From: Plasmopara viticola
Taxonomy: Eukaryota; Oomycota; Peronosporomycetes; Peronosporales; Peronosporaceae
Length of the DNA: 64,000 nucleotides
Reading direction: 5' to 3'
Assembly (NCBI GenBank): GCA_001695595.3
Contig: MBPM02000024.1
Span: forward strand, 496,001 to 560,000
Part shown: positions 1-12,340 of the stretch, piece by piece
How the letters are laid out: the number at the start of each line of letters is the position of its first letter
Numbering within the stretch: the first letter of the stretch is position 1
Translations under genes and position numbers: made by a program
The notes under the pieces: model-generated
Seen by the model: only the letters and a program-made list of their open reading frames with translations
Told to the model about the DNA's origin: nothing
The model's database searches: none

Positions 1-904
1 TCCTCGCCAGTGGATCGAAACGCATCGTGGCTCCACTCGAGCGCCAGTTCTCGAGCTCGTAATGTCGGTAATTCTGGAGCAAACTGAAATTCGAGTACAG
101 TTTCCTGTAACACTTTTGGCAATTTGCTTCCACTGTTGTCGCTCTCTTCAAGCTCCTCCTTGATCGCATCTTCTCCCATTCCCGTACCTTCTGCCAACCG
201 TTCCTCCGACGCCGAGTTGTGCTCTAGCAGCATCAACACTGCAACAGCCTTAGCATGAGACTCACAACTACCATCTCGACGCGAACGACAACGTACAGAT
301 TTCCGTGTCTTCACATTGATAGGCTTCAGTGACGCAGCCGCGACCAAAATCATTGCGCGCTAGCACGTCCAGATTCTTGACACCATCCACAATCAGCTTG
401 ACAATCTCGCGGTGTTTATTCTGCACCGCCCAGTCTAAGAAAGCCAACAGTTGTGAGCAGACCAAGCAAATGCCATACTAAAAGCCTTTATCTTAAGTAC
501 GCAATGGCAGATTGCCGCTGGCATTTGGCAAGTGATTTGCTCCATTCCTTAAAAGCACGCGTACACACTCGACGTGGCCATTGGCACACGCTTTGAAAAA
601 TGTTAGAAAAGATCAAACGGCCAAGCGTTTGCAATTGATTCCATGACGTACCCATGTGAAGTGGTGTGTTCAACGTCTCTGGCTGTACATAATTGACAAG
701 CGCATCACGTGCAGTCTTTTCGACGGTCTGTAGCAGCGTATTGAGCTCCTTGTCGTCTCCAAACCGCGCGCAGTTCAGTACCTCCATGACGCTTGATCCA
801 ATCGTCAAAATGTGTCTTTTCCACCAATTACCGAGTTCGTGTAGTATCAGCTGCTTGTGACTTTTAGACATGATTTTATCATTTTTTGTTTGTGAATTTG
901 GCAC
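1..904 (-). CDS. Ankyrin-repeat protein, probable N-terminus of a lysine-methyltransferase-like protein (partial, 4 exons seen)
   Basis: The gene runs leftwards off the window. I rebuilt exons 652-904, 501-590, 297-434 and <1-238, separated by introns of 61, 66 and 58 nt that all begin GTAC and end AG. Splicing joins fragments into clean ankyrin repeats (NTPLHMACANGHVECVRVLL, then NLPLHWAVQNKHREIVKLIV) followed by a helix with LLEHNSASEER. The last visible exon is acidic, then reads LRARELALEWSHDAF. That segment resembles the start of Methyltransf_16 (METTL21-like) domains, which some oomycete proteins carry behind ankyrin repeats; this part is inference because the catalytic domain lies outside the window. 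The start is uncertain: Met codons at 904 and 871 are both possible, and a third lies further in just before the first ankyrin helix. The unspliced frames would look like two short broken ORFs, but the gene appears intact. Confidence 0.72.
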
Positions 905-1153
905 TAATTACGGTAGCACTTCTCTGTTAAATTAGACAAGGACCAAATATTTTTGGTTACTTAGAAATACCTCAGTATGCGAATGCGCCCGGCTACGCTT
1001 GATCTCGAACAATGTTGGTCCTAATAGAGGCTATATTGCTTCACTAAGAATAACCGGCCAAAAACTATCAATACCTACTTTTAAGCCTCAAGTTTATTTG
1101 AAAAGTTCTTTAACGAAAAGGTACTATCGTAATTCGAACAAATCGCATTTAAT

Positions 1154-2062
1154 TTAGGAGGACGCGCAATCTTTAGAACAGTTCGAGACGTTTGTCGCAG
1201 ACGGAGGGCCCGTCTGCCAGGGAGAATTTCCGGCTTGAATTTGCTCAGTGCCCGATCCTCCAACTGATCCCGCCGTAGAAATTTCGGCCGTAACCGAAAT
1301 ACCGTTGTAGGACAGAACGTCAGGTTTTTCATTCATCACGGGCTCACTACCATCGTCTGACAGAGTCAGAGCACCGACGGCGAATTGGTAATTTGTTGGA
1401 AACTCAGTCACCACTTCGTCGGTCCTTACAAGGACGAGGTCTTTGTTGCTTTCACTCATGTAGAATGCAAGAACGGAGCCATTGCCTGATGGGGCAGTTG
1501 TGATGCCAAAGCCAAAGTTGTACCACGTGCCGGGCACGAACTTGGACTCCCACTTTGAATCATAGGTTCCGTTGTTGAGGTAGATGATTTTGGGAATGTC
1601 GAGAGTGGCATCGACACGAATTTCGAAAATGTGCGTCTCCGTATAGATCATTTGCCACGCGTACGGGTTTAAGAAAGCCTCTTCTTTCATGACACTTGTA
1701 CGGAAAAAGGTCACTCCTTCCACGTTATTGGTGATGTTTTGGATCAATTCAGTGCGACGAAAGTTGGTCATGTTTCGGAAGATAGCTTTGCCATCGACGC
1801 CAATCGCAATGATGGCTGTGTCTTCATTGTAGGACGATCGAGCGTCCTGTGTGATAGTCACATAGTCCGAGACCTTTCCATCCGTGCCACCGTTGCGCAT
1901 GGTCAGGATGTGCGTCAGGTACTTGTCGGTGATTGTGTCAACAGTTAAACCAACGCCACGACCGTCCCAAGGAAGAGATTGGTCAGCAGCAGATGCAGGG
2001 GCTGCAAGGCAGGCCGACACGAGTGCTACTACGTTAAAAGTCGCGAGTTTGGACACCATCAT
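1154..2062 (-). CDS. Secreted glycoside hydrolase family 131-like protein, copy 1
   Basis: A 302-aa single-exon protein. Residues 1 to about 26 form a signal peptide (hydrophobic core, then APASAAD). The mature part follows the GH131 N-terminal catalytic fold in order: PWDGRG at the start, SDYVTIT, the NFRRTELIQ motif, GVTFFRTSVMKEE, THIFEIRVDA, KFVPGTWYNFGFGI, FAVGALTL and LSYNGISVTAE. GH131 enzymes act on beta-1,3/1,6- and beta-1,4-glucans. The Glu in RRTEL and the His/Glu in THIFE are the likely active-site residues by family similarity. Several N-x-S/T sites suit a secreted protein. The C-terminal tail of about 45 residues is Ser/Gly-rich and ends with two cysteines. It is a close paralogue of the genes at 20164-21069 and 15581-16485. 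A role in plant or self cell-wall glucan turnover is inferred. Confidence 0.85.
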   Translation of the reverse strand: MMVSKLATFNVVALVSACLAAPASAADQSLPWDGRGVGLTVDTITDKYLTHILTMRNGGTDGKVSDYVTITQDARSSYNEDTAIIAIGVDGKAIFRNMTNFRRTELIQNITNNVEGVTFFRTSVMKEEAFLNPYAWQMIYTETHIFEIRVDATLDIPKIIYLNNGTYDSKWESKFVPGTWYNFGFGITTAPSGNGSVLAFYMSESNKDLVLVRTDEVVTEFPTNYQFAVGALTLSDDGSEPVMNEKPDVLSYNGISVTAEISTAGSVGGSGTEQIQAGNSPWQTGPPSATNVSNCSKDCASS

Positions 2063-2110
2063 TTGGAAGAATCAATGTTGCCAATGTGATTAGCTCCAGG
2101 TAGATTGGAA
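2063..2110 (-). promoter_or_regulatory. Conserved proximal 5' flank of the GH131 gene (copy 1)
   Basis: Read on the minus strand, the 45-50 bases before the start codon (CCAATCTACC, then GAGCTAATCACATTGGC, then AACATTGATTC) align with the same interval upstream of the GH131 copies at 21069 and 15581. The TCACATTG...CATT pattern resembles the oomycete initiator plus FPR core promoter, although the match to that consensus is only partial. Confidence 0.4.
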
Positions 2111-3847
2111 AATGACGATTAAAAGTTGGGAGTAATGAAGGAGTCCGAAGCGTGCGAGTTGGCTATAGTTCTTTGACATCGTTTTCTGAGTGCTCGCTAG
2201 ACAAGCCTTTCAACCAGATGTTGCTAAAAATTTTGATGCTATCGACAGCAGATCCTTTTTTGCAATCAAATACGTGAACAGATGATGAGTAATATATTGA
2301 GTCATGCAAGGCTGCGCGATGTGCGCTGCTGGGTTTACTACGGGGATCAGACAAGGCGCAAAGGCTTATCTCGCGATGTCCAACCAAATCGAGTTTCAAG
2401 AAAATAATTAAAGCCACTATTGGGTAGATTGATTTTAGTTAATCGAGTCGAAATTAAAATTTTAGCACCCTATTTTCTTAATGTTTAGCCTTTTTTAGAT
2501 ATGCTTTTTTGAGCTGCCGATCTATAAAATCATTTAAAATTGAGTCGTACAGCCAATAATCATGAGCTTCATTTCTTAGTACGTACATTTCGGTGGCACT
2601 TTATGTTGGCCACATACAGGTATATCGTGGCGGTTTTAGTTTAAAATGTTTACTTGGCATCTGGAATGTATTGCACCGCCTTATGGCATCAGCTCCTCCC
2701 TATCGTTTAAAATATATGGGGCAAAATAGCACATGCGGATCTGCTCACTACAAGTTGTTCCGAGCCATGGTAAATTTGTATAGCAAATACATGCAACGCG
2801 AGAAAGGGTCAACTCTGACGTGCCAAATGTAGAGAGGTCACATTTCAGGCGCAAACTATTTTTTTATCATATTTTAGGAGCTTATCCAATTTGCGGTTAA
2901 AAACCTCACTTAAATCGCATTTGGCATTGTAAACTGCCGAATCTCTCGACGGTCTTGGAGGCCACAATCATCACAAGTCGCATATTTCACCATATAGACT
3001 AGCATTAGTTCCCGCACAATTTGAAGGTTTTATCCCATCGCATCACGCGACAACAATTTAGCACATATAACTTATTAACTAACGGGGTTTGTTGCATTGG
3101 CAGAGTCGAGTCCGTCTAATGCGCAAAACTGTTTCCTCAACGTTCTTGTATAGACTCTCAATATACAACTATTTAGAACATTTTTAATGTTGATAACGTA
3201 TGTATAGTAGCTTAAAATAAAATTAGAGATTCAAATATTGTGTTCAGGATACATAAACGATCAACAATTAGAGAAATATATACAGGGATTGCTGTCGGTT
3301 CTCGCAAGACAATTTTTCATGCAGTGCGGCGTCGTTTAAATAGACCACAATCCATTCCAACATTCAAGATATAACGTCAACTCTAAAGCGCCATTGCGCT
3401 ATTCAAAAGATTAACACTTAAGTGACAGTGTTTTAATCGAGAACGATAGATAAATTTAGGTCTCGCGCAACATGACGGGATAGTATGCTCAGTAAATTGA
3501 TCACGGTAGTCAAGTGCAACCAAAATTGGTATTACAGCAACGGAGCTGTCAGCGCTTAATATAATCACTAATTCTTGATGAGAACGTGGCATTCTATCAT
3601 GACTTTTTATAAGAGGATTTGACGGCCAATGTACGCAAATTTTAATTTGATGACAAAGTCGCATGAGCTCGAGTACTAAAATACGTAGGCACAGGAAAAG
3701 GAAAGACGATCCGACGCAATTAAAACCAATATCGATGTTGATTGCAAAGTATTTTGCCTGTTACAATGCTAAACATAACGCTTTTGTCGCGGCGATAGAT
3801 CATTCCCCACACAATTTCGCTTTAATAGCTGACCTGTATTAAAACTC

Positions 3848-3902
3848 TCTCAAGTACAACGCCGTCACTGATAAGTTATCAGTGACGGTCTTAAACTTGA
3901 GA
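3848..3902. repeat. Long perfect palindrome with outer stem
   Basis: Bases 3862-3888 form a perfect 13-base inverted repeat around one central base (CCGTCACTGATAA, G, TTATCAGTGACGG). An outer arm TCTCAAGT at 3848-3855 pairs with ACTTGAGA at 3895-3902, so the whole 55 bases can fold into one interrupted hairpin. No coding sequence is nearby. It may be a fold-back element remnant. Confidence 0.8.
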
Positions 3903-4480
3903 AAAAAGTGCCCGCGCGAGATTTTCCCAAAGCTCTAAGCGCACCAAAACTCGTAATCACATGTGCACATGTTGGATTTGACCATCAAAGCTCCTATTTG
4001 TAAAAAAAGTGGTGTAGAAAGTCAAAAACCTATCGCTAAAAAGAGTAAGCTCGGAGCTATCGAGCGATATGAAATATCGTTTCATCGAATCTAATAAGGT
4101 CACGGGTCAGAAATAACCTCCAACCTTCGCGAGAAAAAATTGACGCACTCAACATTTGATTGGGGCGTCTCAATATACGATGGTACCAGATTACTTGAAG
4201 TCTCATACGAGTCGTCAAGTTTGCTTTGCATCTCTGCTACAATGCTTTGGTAAATAGAAGATTCGCAATGAAGAAATAAAGTTTCTTTAGGCACGTACGA
4301 GACAAATTGGAGAGAAACAAAAGAAGATAAACCGGTATACAATAGGCACTCGGTGCGCCGCATGAGGCTGGACTATTGTCCGCCTTTCAACCCTTTTGCT
4401 AATGAGTTTGAGCGCCACTTCTATGCAAAGTGCATTCTCGCGCAACGTCGTCGCTAGAATTAAATGCAGAATTTCGTGAG

Positions 4481-4542
4481 TGACGCATAAGCGTAAGACT
4501 GTATAAGCAAGCATGGGGTGTGTGACGCAAAAGCGTAAGACT
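4481..4542. repeat. Short tandem duplication, 42-bp period
   Basis: TGACGCATAAGCGTAAGACT at 4481-4500 is repeated with one change 42 bases later at 4523-4542. The corresponding place in duplication copy 2 (about 24210-24230) has a single unit, so this expansion followed the large duplication. Confidence 0.7.
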
Positions 4543-5101
4543 GGGTGACCTGGCTGAGTGCGGTGTCTATCCAAGGGTACTTGGCTTGGTGGCCCGCCAA
4601 ATCATGAGCTGAGCTCGGACGTTGCCGACGGGAGCACTTATACTCTTCCCGTCCATTGCCAAGGTTGGCGAAGCGGAGTCAACCATGACCCTAAATATAG
4701 CTCACACAGAAAAGAAGGTGGCCTGGCTTAACGTATTTTGGTCAGACATCGTGAGCTTGGCTCGTGGCGACTACTCCAAAGTCTGATGGTACACTAGGGT
4801 CATTCGGCAAGGCACTTAAATGACCCGGATTCTGTGTTTTGTAATGAGCTTTGATGCGCATTCTTATTGTCGTAGGGACTTCTGAGGTGCGACACAAGTC
4901 ACAACGGTGATGTCAAAGAAAGCTTGGCCATCCGCTTAGAAAGTTTTCGAATACATTGCTACGACTACCTTCGTCAGAATTTCAGTACCTTCACTTTCTT
5001 CCATATTAATCTCTTGCGTAGATAGTATGCAAACTACCGATAAGTGGCAGCGCAAGAAGTCCAAAGTCTTGTTGGAGAGTGTAAAGTATTACACAAACCC
5101 A

Positions 5102-5162
5102 AAATATGGTTAAACCACCGACTACTGTGTGTGTTACACTAGTCGGTGGTATAACCATATTT
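5102..5162. repeat. 23-bp stem hairpin (MITE-like or fold-back)
   Basis: The arms at 5102-5124 and 5140-5162 are reverse complements at 22 of 23 positions and are separated by a 15-base loop. The inner stem reads ACCACCGACTA / TAGTCGGTGGT. The homologous place in duplication copy 2 (about 24735-24785) retains only a degraded right arm, and I see no flanking target duplication. Confidence 0.75.
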
Positions 5163-8100
5163 CGAGCATAGGTCACGTGATGTTTCAAACATCATTGACG
5201 GCAATATTCGAAACTGAGGAGTCAGCAGAACAGCAATGCATCATCTAATGACAAATGTTGGATGCATATTTCTAAAGATTTCTAAAATAAAGAGTAATTA
5301 GAGCTTGTTTGCCCCACGGGAAGACACAGGTAGACCTAAGGAAGGTCAGTTCGCATTTGAAATAACAAAATATCAATGTTTAAATATGGCATAAGGCTAT
5401 CACTACTCTTCAGTCAGGTAAATAGAAACCTGCGATATCAACATTTCAAGCAAGCACTGAAGACCTGAAATTTGACCTCATAATTTGGCAGCCTCGCTAA
5501 GAGCTGAGTTTGCCGATATGGGAAGATCTATGAACTGTGAATGTGGATATTAAACGAGACGGGTCTAAAAGTTAAATCTCGCTGCCAAAGCTTCCATGCA
5601 CAGCTGTTATATGAAAAATTACCAGCACTTAGCAGCCACTTGACCGGTAAGTACGTGACTCCTGAGGTACATTAGACTACTCCCACCTCTTTCATCTCGC
5701 AACAGTATAGATTTACCACATTTATAGCATTCATTGCCATGGACTAGGCGTACACGGTCTTGTCTCAACTGCAGTAAAAGCTCTACAAGAAATTCACCAC
5801 AACAATTAGATTGTCGCTCTAAGATGGCTTTTTAAGACGCAGCAAGAGATTTCTCAACGAGCCCTTTCGTTGTATCTCGGCAAAAATTGGAAGGCTTAAT
5901 TGTGGCAGAAACCGCTTGTATATTATGAGCTTTTTGACTTTAAAATACCGATTTACCAGCCCACAGCCTTGCTACCGACAAATCTCGGTGAAGGCTGCAG
6001 ACTACCACGCAGGAATGAAATTGTTTATATCGATCATTGATGTGATCGCGTTACAATCTATGGATTCCCGATAAAAGCGTACGCAATCTGCGCTATGCGC
6101 ACATCCGCATCTTTGAGCATTGGCTTCATTCCGATGTCCAGAACGTCACTTGACTTGTGCTTTACGTTTTGCAGCTAGTGTGGCACACACCGGCTCCGCT
6201 GCTAGAAGAAAGTAAACCGCTACGCAAGTAGCCATGCGATTCGTACAGATTTTAGAAAACCATAGCCGCTGTAAATATCCACTTGTATTATTTTGATGTA
6301 GAAACCTTTTTCTGCGTCAAGCTTCGTTTTAGAAAAGTCGGGGGATACACACAACGATGGACGAGTCAATATTACCGTGTTATAGCCCAGTAAAATACGG
6401 GCAACGATTAGTGTTGAAGTTGATCAACACTTTGACTATGTTCATGCTTTGAAAATTTTTTCACTAATTATCTTGTGAGCGATATCGCAATAATAATCGC
6501 AATCTACACAGTAATTAGCGTCGGCAAGACTGTTGTTTATGTCGGACACTTTAAAATGCACTACAGTCATATGTTCTTCGATGCATGACAATTGTCGCGC
6601 TTTGCACTGCGGAAGATGTCGATACTTATTAAGTGTACTTTAAACGAGGCTAGGTGTGAATTAGGAAGCAATAATGTGGTACAGGCGTGGCGCATGGTAA
6701 AAGTAATTCAGCAGCAAGAAGATCGATTTCCGTCAGTCGGCATTAAGCTATCATTTCTGCTAGGATAATTTTCTGCGGTCTTTTGTCAAGCTGCGTCGGG
6801 GTGAGCCAGAATGACAGACTTGCTTGCTTACAAGATCAAAGAGCAGGTCAAATAAATACCTTGTAGCAATCACCCTTGCGCTGCATCAAACATGTATAGT
6901 GTTCCAATAATCGCTTTTAAGTGTTCGATGGCAATGCCTACATCAAGCTTGCATGTGTCAAACTATATCCACTTCTAACTTCGAAGTTTTTAAGTCAGTA
7001 CAAGATATATCGAAAAGGTTTAATTCAGATATGCTCGTACCCTTACTGTGCTGGTAAAGCGCTGATATAATTAAGCAAGCGACACATTTGTTCAAAGATA
7101 TGTTGTGCGTCACTTTGAACCCCTGCAAAACAGAATTTATATGAAGCTCGACTGCGCTGGGGTTGCCTTTGGCGGGACGGGAAGAAAATGAGCACAAGGG
7201 TAGAGTGCGATGAAGGAGGCGGGTGACACAACTGCAAGACCTTTCAATCAAATACGACAAAGACACCTAGTGTCAAAATGTCAATCAAAAGTATTATTTA
7301 CAAATACGAGTATTAGATCAGTCCATGTAACTTGTTAAAGCTAGTCCATCTTATAGATAGGGTCGTCACGTTCAATATGCAGCAAAGCGACCTTGCTGTC
7401 GTCTTTGTGAAGAGCGCTCCGGCCTGTATTGAATCAAAGCTTATGTACTATGAGGTGCAAAAAGCTTTCTTGCAACGACTACAGCCTTAGTAGAACATTT
7501 GTAAGTTTCGATGGTCTGATCACACAACAGCACCCACAGTGAAATGACACATCGGGTTATTCACAGTACGAGTCGCATATTACTCGATTGTAAAAAAAAG
7601 TGTTTATATGTCAAGCTATGCTGAGAATTCCTGGAACTAGCTGACACTACGGTCTCGTCGACGATTTACGAGTTCTCTCAATGTTGAAAACAGCAACTTC
7701 ATGGATCACTAGTAAGCTCTCATATATCTTCATTGACTGATGCAAAGCCTGTTGACGACGCTATCAACGGAAATACTCCAAATATTCCGATGTATCGAGT
7801 ATATAGCGCTTCATTTACTTCATTACCACACTGAAGATACGCATACGATAGAAGAGCAGAGAAAAATCAACTAACGCGGTGTACCGTAAATCTTCAATAA
7901 GAATTGATACAATGATGAGTTTTTAATCTTTAAATCTTAGATATATACTTTTGGAGATGTACAATTTTTCCAAAAATGATATATGCATTCAGAGATACCA
8001 AGCTCACACGATCTCAAGCAGAGGTCAAATGGCTAAGCCGAACTCCAACCGGTCAACTTCTGTATTTACTTGACTTTCCATCGATTGGTTTCGCGCGAGA

Positions 8101-9599
8101 GTCTTCAAGAAAGCATTAAAGGCATAGAAGAGGACAAAGGACACATAATCAGGTATTGTGACTTTCAACAACACCCCGTGGCCGCGTTTGCTACAAGAGC
8201 TGCACCTTAGTCGTGAGCGACGAGCCGAAATTAGTGTGTTTGATAGGGAGCCTTTTATGCAAAAAAAAGATCTTCAAAGAGGTTTTAATCAGTCGTAGTG
8301 GGGAGCGCGCGCCTATCTCTCTTCCTCGCACGAAAGTCCGCAGAGAACGCTACCTATGGACAAAAATAATGAGGGGTGCCCAAGCCACCCCGGTAAACAG
8401 TCGACTGGATTTTTGTCTTAAGGCTACAAAGGAACTTAAGCTAATAAAAATAATATCAAGACATCCTTATCACCCGGATGTACGCCCTAAGCGGTATTGA
8501 AATTGTCTTTAGAATCCTCGCACATGCAAAAGGCATTACCCATAAGAAGATATACTCTTTCTTTGACCCAAGAAGTGAAATGTGATTGCCGTCTTCAACA
8601 CATACTCTTCCGCCTAGTCCCAAATATTGAAGTTTTTTAATGAGGTCATCCCAGGTCGGATTTTGCTTCTAATAAGCAAGAGCTAAATACTTACTACAGC
8701 TCAGACTGGCATCAACGAATTCATCGCTTCGGTGCGAGCCTACCGAGCCTATGTACGTGCTTTCAACACCGGCATCAATTTCTCATTGTAGTTTTAATCG
8801 TCATTGTAAGAGATTGGAAGTCACGGGTGCGTTGGAGTACCTTTGAATATTGTCGCTACTATAATATATTTAGAACCCATTTCTGGAATTCAAGGAATTT
8901 ATGAATGAACTATCAAAAGTTAGCCACATGTGATTAAGTTTTGTTTCTGTGATCTTAAGTACAATCTGCTCAATTCGTAGGCACACCTCTGATATTTCTC
9001 AGCTTTGGCCTGATGCTACAACAGCGCTGATAACGTTTGTTCCAATGAAGGCACTTCTACCGTTATTTGCTACTCCTAAATCTTTAATGCAACCGCCCCA
9101 GGGTAGAGAAGCTAGTAGCTCTTGTTACTTCTTTTAAGCAAAATAATCGTGCCATTTCACACGATGCTCATGGCGCACTCCACATAAAAGTGCCACTAAG
9201 TATTGTAGACAAGAAACGTCAGGGAAGGTCGTAACCAACTTTTATTGCGCTCATAGGACTGGATGAGAAGACGAATCTAGGCCATGTGGTACATGCGATA
9301 CATGAGCTACACAGTCGATCTATCGCCGCACGTCTCAGCACAAAATCATCTGATCGTAATAGCAATCTGTCTGTTTTGATGAGTACGGTCGCGGGCGGCC
9401 GCTTAAAAGCTTAGCCATCTGAGTTCTCAAGGCCTCAGCTATATCGGTTGATATGGATACTTTTAGCTGCTGAATGGCCACCCGTGCTCATCATATTGAC
9501 TCGACTGGCAATTCCTTATTTCGTTCCCTAGCATCACAATTTGATGGATTCTATGGAGCGCGAGGGCGCTTAAGTAAAATGGAGTGTAGTTTGTCTAGA

Positions 9600-10300
9600 G
9601 ATGCACGGCATTGTTCAGTGCGAATTTGCCGGGTCGAATAATGCTTCTTTTACCCCTTGGCGCATAAGCAGACACACGGCACAATGAGTCTTTGAAGAAG
9701 TATTCATTATGACCCGTCTAACTTTCCGTCTGCAGATAATTTGTAGTGATCATGTCCACTAAAGCCACCCCTCCCTTAAATTGAGCTTTGAAAATACCCC
9801 ATTAATGGCTACAATCGATCCAAGACAATTATTCGGGAGTCTATGCTGGGCAAAGACACAATCGAGGAACAGCGCTGCTGGAAGGAACCATCGAGCATGT
9901 TCTTCCCTAAAAGTCACACAAAACCCCGTTACTTGATCGACCAACAAAGACCACTGTACTTGTGCTGCTTGCTGAGACCTTTAATAAACTCGAGCACAAA
10001 TTTTATTTTACGGGGCTGCCACTAGAGCAATGGCATTGGTAAAATTACTAAAGGTGCAAACGCACTTAGCAATTGTTAAACCTCCTTGTACACTTTGCAC
10101 GTGCGCGCATATATGCAAACTCTTTTGTATAGCTTGAGCCATCAATAGTAAAGGCTTACGAAGCCGTTCTTTTCCTCTTGACCGAAATGACCACCAAGTG
10201 GTGTATCGTAAACCATATAGATTTCAAATCTTCCACTTAAGCAATGAATGGTCCCTCCAATTAGTAGTATACCGGCTTTTATCGAATTGGGTGTAGCCTT
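9600..10300 (-). mobile_element. Decayed Ty3/gypsy retrotransposon integrase (copy 1)
   Basis: Minus-strand frames contain broken pieces that match, in order, the intact-looking remnants at 30580-31440. One piece has Y-L-Q-T-E followed by a stop, then TGHNEYFF and LCRVSAYA, equivalent to the PQTDGQTER...LRSVCA region of the integrase core. Upstream, a piece with LEFIKGLSK corresponds to the MDFVLGLPKD region. Stops and frame changes are frequent, so nothing functional remains. It lies inside duplication copy 1. Confidence 0.6.
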
Positions 10301-11669
10301 ACCCTCAACCGCGTCAACAAATTCTTGTCCGAGACGTTTGTCATAGTGCTTTCAAAGTCTATAGCAGAGCTGGACACATGTCATCTCGCTCGTACTTGCC
10401 ATCAATTTAATAATATACAGACGTGACCAGAGTTATTGCATGAGATAGCTCGCACTGTAGGCGACTAAATAACGCACCAGCCTAACAATTTTGCCTTTCT
10501 GGCTTGCACTTCATCTTGAAACCTTATTAAGAAAATATGAATGCCACTTAACCATTTCCTGCTTTGGGTGAGATAATTGTGCTACAGCGCGTAGTAATGC
10601 ATGTTCTATTTTGATCAATAATGGCTCCGTCATGAAGGCGAATCCGTTGTTCGACGAAAGCATAGTAGCTCTTTAATATGAACGGCACACCTTTTCTCGG
10701 AAACCTTGACCCGCCGATATTTGAACGCTTCCACTTAGTTTCGTCCCTTGGCAACTACCTGCAGTAGCACAGTGCCTATGGCAAGATGAAGTGTGTCGCC
10801 GACGACACTGAGCGGTCGTTACGGATTCGACAAGGTCGTAAATGGCGTCTGTGATAAGCTTTTATACCTTAGTCAAGCACTTCTTGGTGCTGAGATTCCG
10901 AAACCCGTTCTATTTTTCACTTGAGCAGATCGGACACTGATTTCGTCACTTTTTCGTATTTCACACTTTATTTGCGTAGCAGACGGTTGGTTTTTTAAGC
11001 AGATAGTCTACGGTGGCCTCGACCTCAGCGGAATTTGTTTAAATGCTGTGCTCTTTCCAATAAGCATTAATATTAATATTCCTGCACCAAAGATGCATTT
11101 ACCTGCTGAGCGCAAAGTTTTTTATGCGCATTCGCTCAGGTATTTTAAATTAATACTTCCATCCTCCCGTGTTGTGTCTGAAAACTATGTGCTTACGCTT
11201 TGTGGAATATGACCATAAGGATAACTGGACAATAAAACGCTGCATGTACGTCTGCGGCCAATGGTATGTCACTATATTGCACAAGGATTGACAGCACCCA
11301 TCGACTAAATCAAGTACGCTTTACGTTGTACAGATCAAAATGTATTTTATAGCAGGTCCTTTATAAGATTGGGTGTCTTGGCTAAAATGGCAACTGTCCA
11401 TGACGCGGTACTTGTCTATTGGCCTTCTGACGGCGAATGTTGTCGTAGAGTGAGGGAACTTACTACTACGAGCCACATCTGCGTTATGCTTTGCCAAAAA
11501 ACGTCAAAAACGTCACAATCTTTTTTTGTAAAGGACACTACCGTGCTAGTCAATTTCATGATGTGCACCTCTACAGGAAGTTGCGTCAGGGACGGGTCTC
11601 GTGAGACCACGTTATGGTAGACATATCCAAGAAGATAATGCTTAAGCGATAAAGTCTATAGACGCGAAG

Positions 11670-12340
11670 TCCTCTCCAGTCTTTTTCGTGTCTTTAAGAC
11701 TACTTCCTCAAAAAGTAATATAAACGATCGCTAAAAATGACCACTACCTCGGCTATGGCCTTAGTTTCACAAGCCTTTTCAAGCTCGGACATGAAAATCT
11801 CGTCCAGGCTCAACAAAGTTTCTGATGACGGAATAGAGTACAGATTGCTTGAGCCTTTTTTCGTATTGGCATCCTCTTGACCGAGAGTATATAGCACCGT
11901 TTACCGACATGCTTACGTACGTCCAAGATTTATGGTTTGCACAGCGCTATGAGCACCATGTGCCACCATCTTCTCCTAGACGAGACCCATGAACTTGACG
12001 AGATCCTTAGTGAACCATAATTATCGATACATCAGCACACAGACGTTTACATTGACATTCACATCCTTCAATCAGCAGAGCATGTGGCGGTTTATATGCA
12101 ACAGAAGGACTGCGCTCCTGATGCTTTGACCTCGAGTAATATACTTCACGCCAAAATATCTAAAGTGCGCTGTTGACGACGAGTGATGCTAAGCAGATTA
12201 CGTGCTACATTACGTGTAACTTTGGGGCCGCCCTTTCGAAGCCTAGGCCTTTAGACAGCCATATATGCAGTTAAAGGTGTTCACGGCGAGCGTTGCTCTG
12301 TGGGCTCACGTCGCTTTATATGCAACACCAAGACTATTCT
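11670..12340. repeat. Arm of an inverted repeat (partner about 17390-17970)
   Basis: The reverse complement of about 12160-12330 aligns with 17390-17540. The best stretch includes CATCACTCGTCGTCAACAG and CACGTAATGTAGCA in the same order. The reverse complement of about 11680-11705 (AAGACACGAAAAAG) matches 17940-17966. The two arms bracket the two SINE-like insertions, the Gag remnant and the GH131 pseudogene. No gene recognised within the arm. Confidence 0.55.

Larger units (their letters stand above)
1081..10450. repeat. Copy 1 of a diverged direct segmental duplication (partner 20030-31560)
   Basis: Matching anchors recur in the same order and orientation in both copies: the GH131 gene and its 3' flank (1081-2062 versus 20030-21069), the block at 4480-4600 versus 24205-24330, 8001-8040 versus 27478-27520, 8205-8330 versus 29384-29480, 8950-9030 versus 30048-30110, and 9295-9345 versus 30490-30540. 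Similarity between anchors is patchy, so the event is old. Apart from the GH131 gene and a retrotransposon remnant near 9.6-10.3 kb, I see no intact gene in 2.4-10.4 kb; short ORFs there lack family signatures. The boundaries are approximate. Confidence 0.7.
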
